The notes under the pieces: model-generated
Database searches by the model: none
What the model saw: the letters and a program-made list of their open reading frames with translations, nothing else
What the model was told of the DNA's origin: nothing
Assembly: GCA_903893675.1 (NCBI GenBank)
Contig: CAITNA010000080.1
Coordinates: forward strand, 1-14,476
DNA: 14,476 nucleotides
DNA from: an uncultured Micrococcales bacterium
Lineage (GTDB): Bacteria > Actinomycetota > Actinomycetes > Actinomycetales > Microbacteriaceae
Reading direction: 5' to 3'
Program-made: the position numbers and the translations under genes
Shown: positions 13,228-14,476 of the stretch, one piece after another
Layout of the letters: each line of letters starts with the position of its first letter
How positions within the stretch are numbered: position 1 is the first letter of the stretch

Positions 13228-14167
13228 GAAGCTTCTTTCCGCGCCACAGGTAGAGCGAGCTCACCAGCGCCATCGCGCAAGCAACGATAACAACCGCGAG
13301 GTTCGCGCTCGCGTGCAGGGCATCGTCGTTCGCAAATGCGAGCTGCGACATCAAGATCGAAACGGTGAAGCACATCGCGAAAATCGGTGCGACCCGGCGA
13401 AGCAGTGGCCAGGTGATTGCAGCGTCCAAGCTGCCAAGTTTCGATTTAGTGGCGATAAACGTGCCGCCGAGAATGCCGAGCGGTTTACCAACCAGGATGG
13501 CAACGGCAATCGAAATCATCAGGTAGCCATCGAGGCTGCCGGCGATGCTGCCGAATGCGACCCCCGCAGACAGAAAGCCGAACAGCGGCAAGGCGAGGAG
13601 GTTTACGGCCGGGTCGAGCGCTGGGCGCAGCCGGTGCAGGCCAGGAACCAGAAGGCCGAGCGCCAGGGCGGCCAGCGAGACCAGGGCGGTCGGGTTGAAG
13701 CTGCCGGCGAAGACCAGGGCAAGAACCACGATTGCGAGCGAATCATCGACCACTGCGATCGAGAGCACGAAGGCTCGAAGCTGCCGAGGCAGCCAGCGGC
13801 CGGCAATCGAAAGCACCGCGAGCGCGAAGGCAACATCAAACGAGATCACGGTTGGCCAGCCCGCGGCAGTTGCTCGACCGATGTTGAATAGCAAGAAAAT
13901 GCCAGCCGGCACGATCATGCCGGTCACCGCAGCAAAAATGGGAACAACCGCGAGCCGCGGCTTGCGCAGAATTCCGTCGCGAACCTCGTGGCGCAGCTCG
14001 AGCCCGACGTTCAGAAAGAAAAGTGCGAGGGCGATTGTGCGCAGACCGCTGTTATCTGCAAAACCGCGGTAAAGACCATCCAAGGGTGAATTTGCAAGGA
14101 TGAGCGCCAATGCAATTGCACCGAGCAGCAGATAGCCGCCGATGCTCTGTCGCTTCATGCTGTTCAC
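13220..14167 (-). CDS. nhaA: compact NhaA-family Na+/H+ antiporter
   Basis: The 315-residue polytopic inner-membrane protein has NhaA hallmarks: LFFLNVGLELRHEVRDG (50-66), GWPTVISFDVAFALAVLS (103-120) with D111, the ion-binding pair D141-D142 in AVVDDSLAIVV, and K228 in LVGKPLGILGG. These correspond to D133, D163/D164 and K300 of E. coli NhaA. It is shorter than the usual about 390 residues, with a trimmed N-terminus and loops. It exchanges Na+ (or Li+) for protons. GTG 14167 lies 6 bases after a TAGGCT -10-like element, which would give a leaderless mRNA. ATG 14158 with GGGTGA upstream is the alternative (312 residues). The end overlaps the methyltransferase gene. Confidence 0.9.
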   Translation of the reverse strand: MNSMKRQSIGGYLLLGAIALALILANSPLDGLYRGFADNSGLRTIALALFFLNVGLELRHEVRDGILRKPRLAVVPIFAAVTGMIVPAGIFLLFNIGRATAAGWPTVISFDVAFALAVLSIAGRWLPRQLRAFVLSIAVVDDSLAIVVLALVFAGSFNPTALVSLAALALGLLVPGLHRLRPALDPAVNLLALPLFGFLSAGVAFGSIAGSLDGYLMISIAVAILVGKPLGILGGTFIATKSKLGSLDAAITWPLLRRVAPIFAMCFTVSILMSQLAFANDDALHASANLAVVIVACAMALVSSLYLWRGKKLHG

Positions 14168-14173
14168 CCGACC

Positions 14174-14195
14174 AGCCTAGCCACGCGGGTAGGCT
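14174..14195. promoter_or_regulatory. mirror-image divergent promoter element between nhaA and the HAD gene
   Basis: The left arm AGCCTAGCC (14174-14182) and right arm GGGTAGGCT (14187-14195) form an inverted repeat (8 of 9 pairs) around ACGC. Each arm reads TAGGCT outward, a TAnnnT -10-like hexamer. In both directions exactly 6 bases separate it from a start codon: ATG 14202 on plus and GTG 14167 on minus. It could be paired leaderless promoters, an operator, or both. Confidence 0.45.
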
Positions 14196-14201
14196 TGCCT
14201 C

Positions 14202-14476
14202 ATGGCCGACCGCAGCAAAATCACAACTTGGCTCACCGACATGGATGGTGTGCTCGTTCACGAGGGACATGTGCTTCCCGGAGCTTCAGAGCTCATCAGT
14301 CAGTGGGAGAAGAACGGCACTCCGTTTCTGGTGCTGACCAACAACTCGATCTACACACCTCGCGACCTGTCTGCGCGACTTCGTGCCGGCGGCTTGAACG
14401 TTCCTGAAGACCGCATCTGGACATCCGCGTTGGCGACCGCGGCGTTTCTGAAGTCGCAGAACCCTGGCGGCACCGC
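14202..14476 (+). CDS. HAD-superfamily (NagD-like, class IIA) phosphatase, N-terminal part (partial)
   Basis: The first 91 codons are inside the window and the frame runs off the end. HAD motif I is WLTDMDGVLVH with D13 (nucleophile) and D15. Motif II is PFLVLTNNS with T46, followed by the class IIA cap start (RDLSARLRAGGLNVPEDRIW). NagD-like enzymes dephosphorylate small phosphorylated metabolites such as nucleotides or sugar phosphates. No ribosome site is visible. TAGGCT ends 6 bases before the ATG, consistent with a leaderless message. The exact substrate cannot be told from the visible part. Confidence 0.88.
   Translation, partial: MADRSKITTWLTDMDGVLVHEGHVLPGASELISQWEKNGTPFLVLTNNSIYTPRDLSARLRAGGLNVPEDRIWTSALATAAFLKSQNPGGT

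Noticed and set aside
13226..13891. 221-residue plus-strand frame antisense to nhaA
   Set aside because: Highly charged, repetitive composition typical of the reverse of a hydrophobic membrane gene; nhaA motifs on the other strand are clear.

Overview
The window looks like chromosomal DNA of an actinobacterium, most likely a small-genome aquatic member of the Microbacteriaceae. This rests on the moderately high GC, an actinobacterial-style purS-purQ-purL cluster, frequent GTG/TTG starts, very short intergenic gaps, several promoters that appear to give leaderless mRNAs, and an ice-binding protein typical of cold-water bacteria. The genus is inferred, not proven. No tRNA, rRNA, insertion sequence or CRISPR array was seen.

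Layout. Bases 1-1427 (+): the last codons of purD, then purC and a DUF2127-type membrane protein in one tight run. Bases 1521-3174 (+): a secreted DUF3494 ice-binding protein with a Ser-Ala linker and a C-terminal sortase signal (LPNTE), overlapped by a class D-like sortase gene; this looks like a dedicated surface-anchored ice-adhesion module. Bases 3181-3333 (-): a 50-residue single-span membrane protein. Bases 3438-6728 (+): purS, purQ, purL. Bases 6725-8709 (-): a macro-domain protein, a RecB/Cas4-like PD-(D/E)XK nuclease with a fused C-terminal zinc ribbon, and an orphan acidic protein. Bases 8805-10049 (+): a UPF0114 membrane protein and a voltage-gated K+ channel-like protein. Bases 10024-10599 (-): an orphan overlapping the channel gene tail to tail. 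Bases 10635-11135 (+): a membrane-anchored orphan. Bases 11174-14167 (-): purA, a SpoU/TrmH-family RNA methyltransferase and a compact NhaA. From 14202 (+): the start of a NagD-like HAD phosphatase.

How it fits together. Six genes (purD, C, S, Q, L, A) serve purine synthesis, split into three blocks by accessory genes. The accessory genes fall into two possible systems. One is the ice-binding protein plus its own sortase. The other is a set of minus-strand transcription units (the 50-residue membrane protein, the orphan at 8290-8709, and the nuclease-macro pair). Each is preceded by the same promoter pattern, TGTCGG(A/T)G, then exactly 8 bases, then a TA-rich -10 hexamer. That matches the RecA-independent (PafBC-type) DNA-damage promoter known from mycobacteria, so these genes are proposed to form a small uncharacterised DNA-damage regulon.
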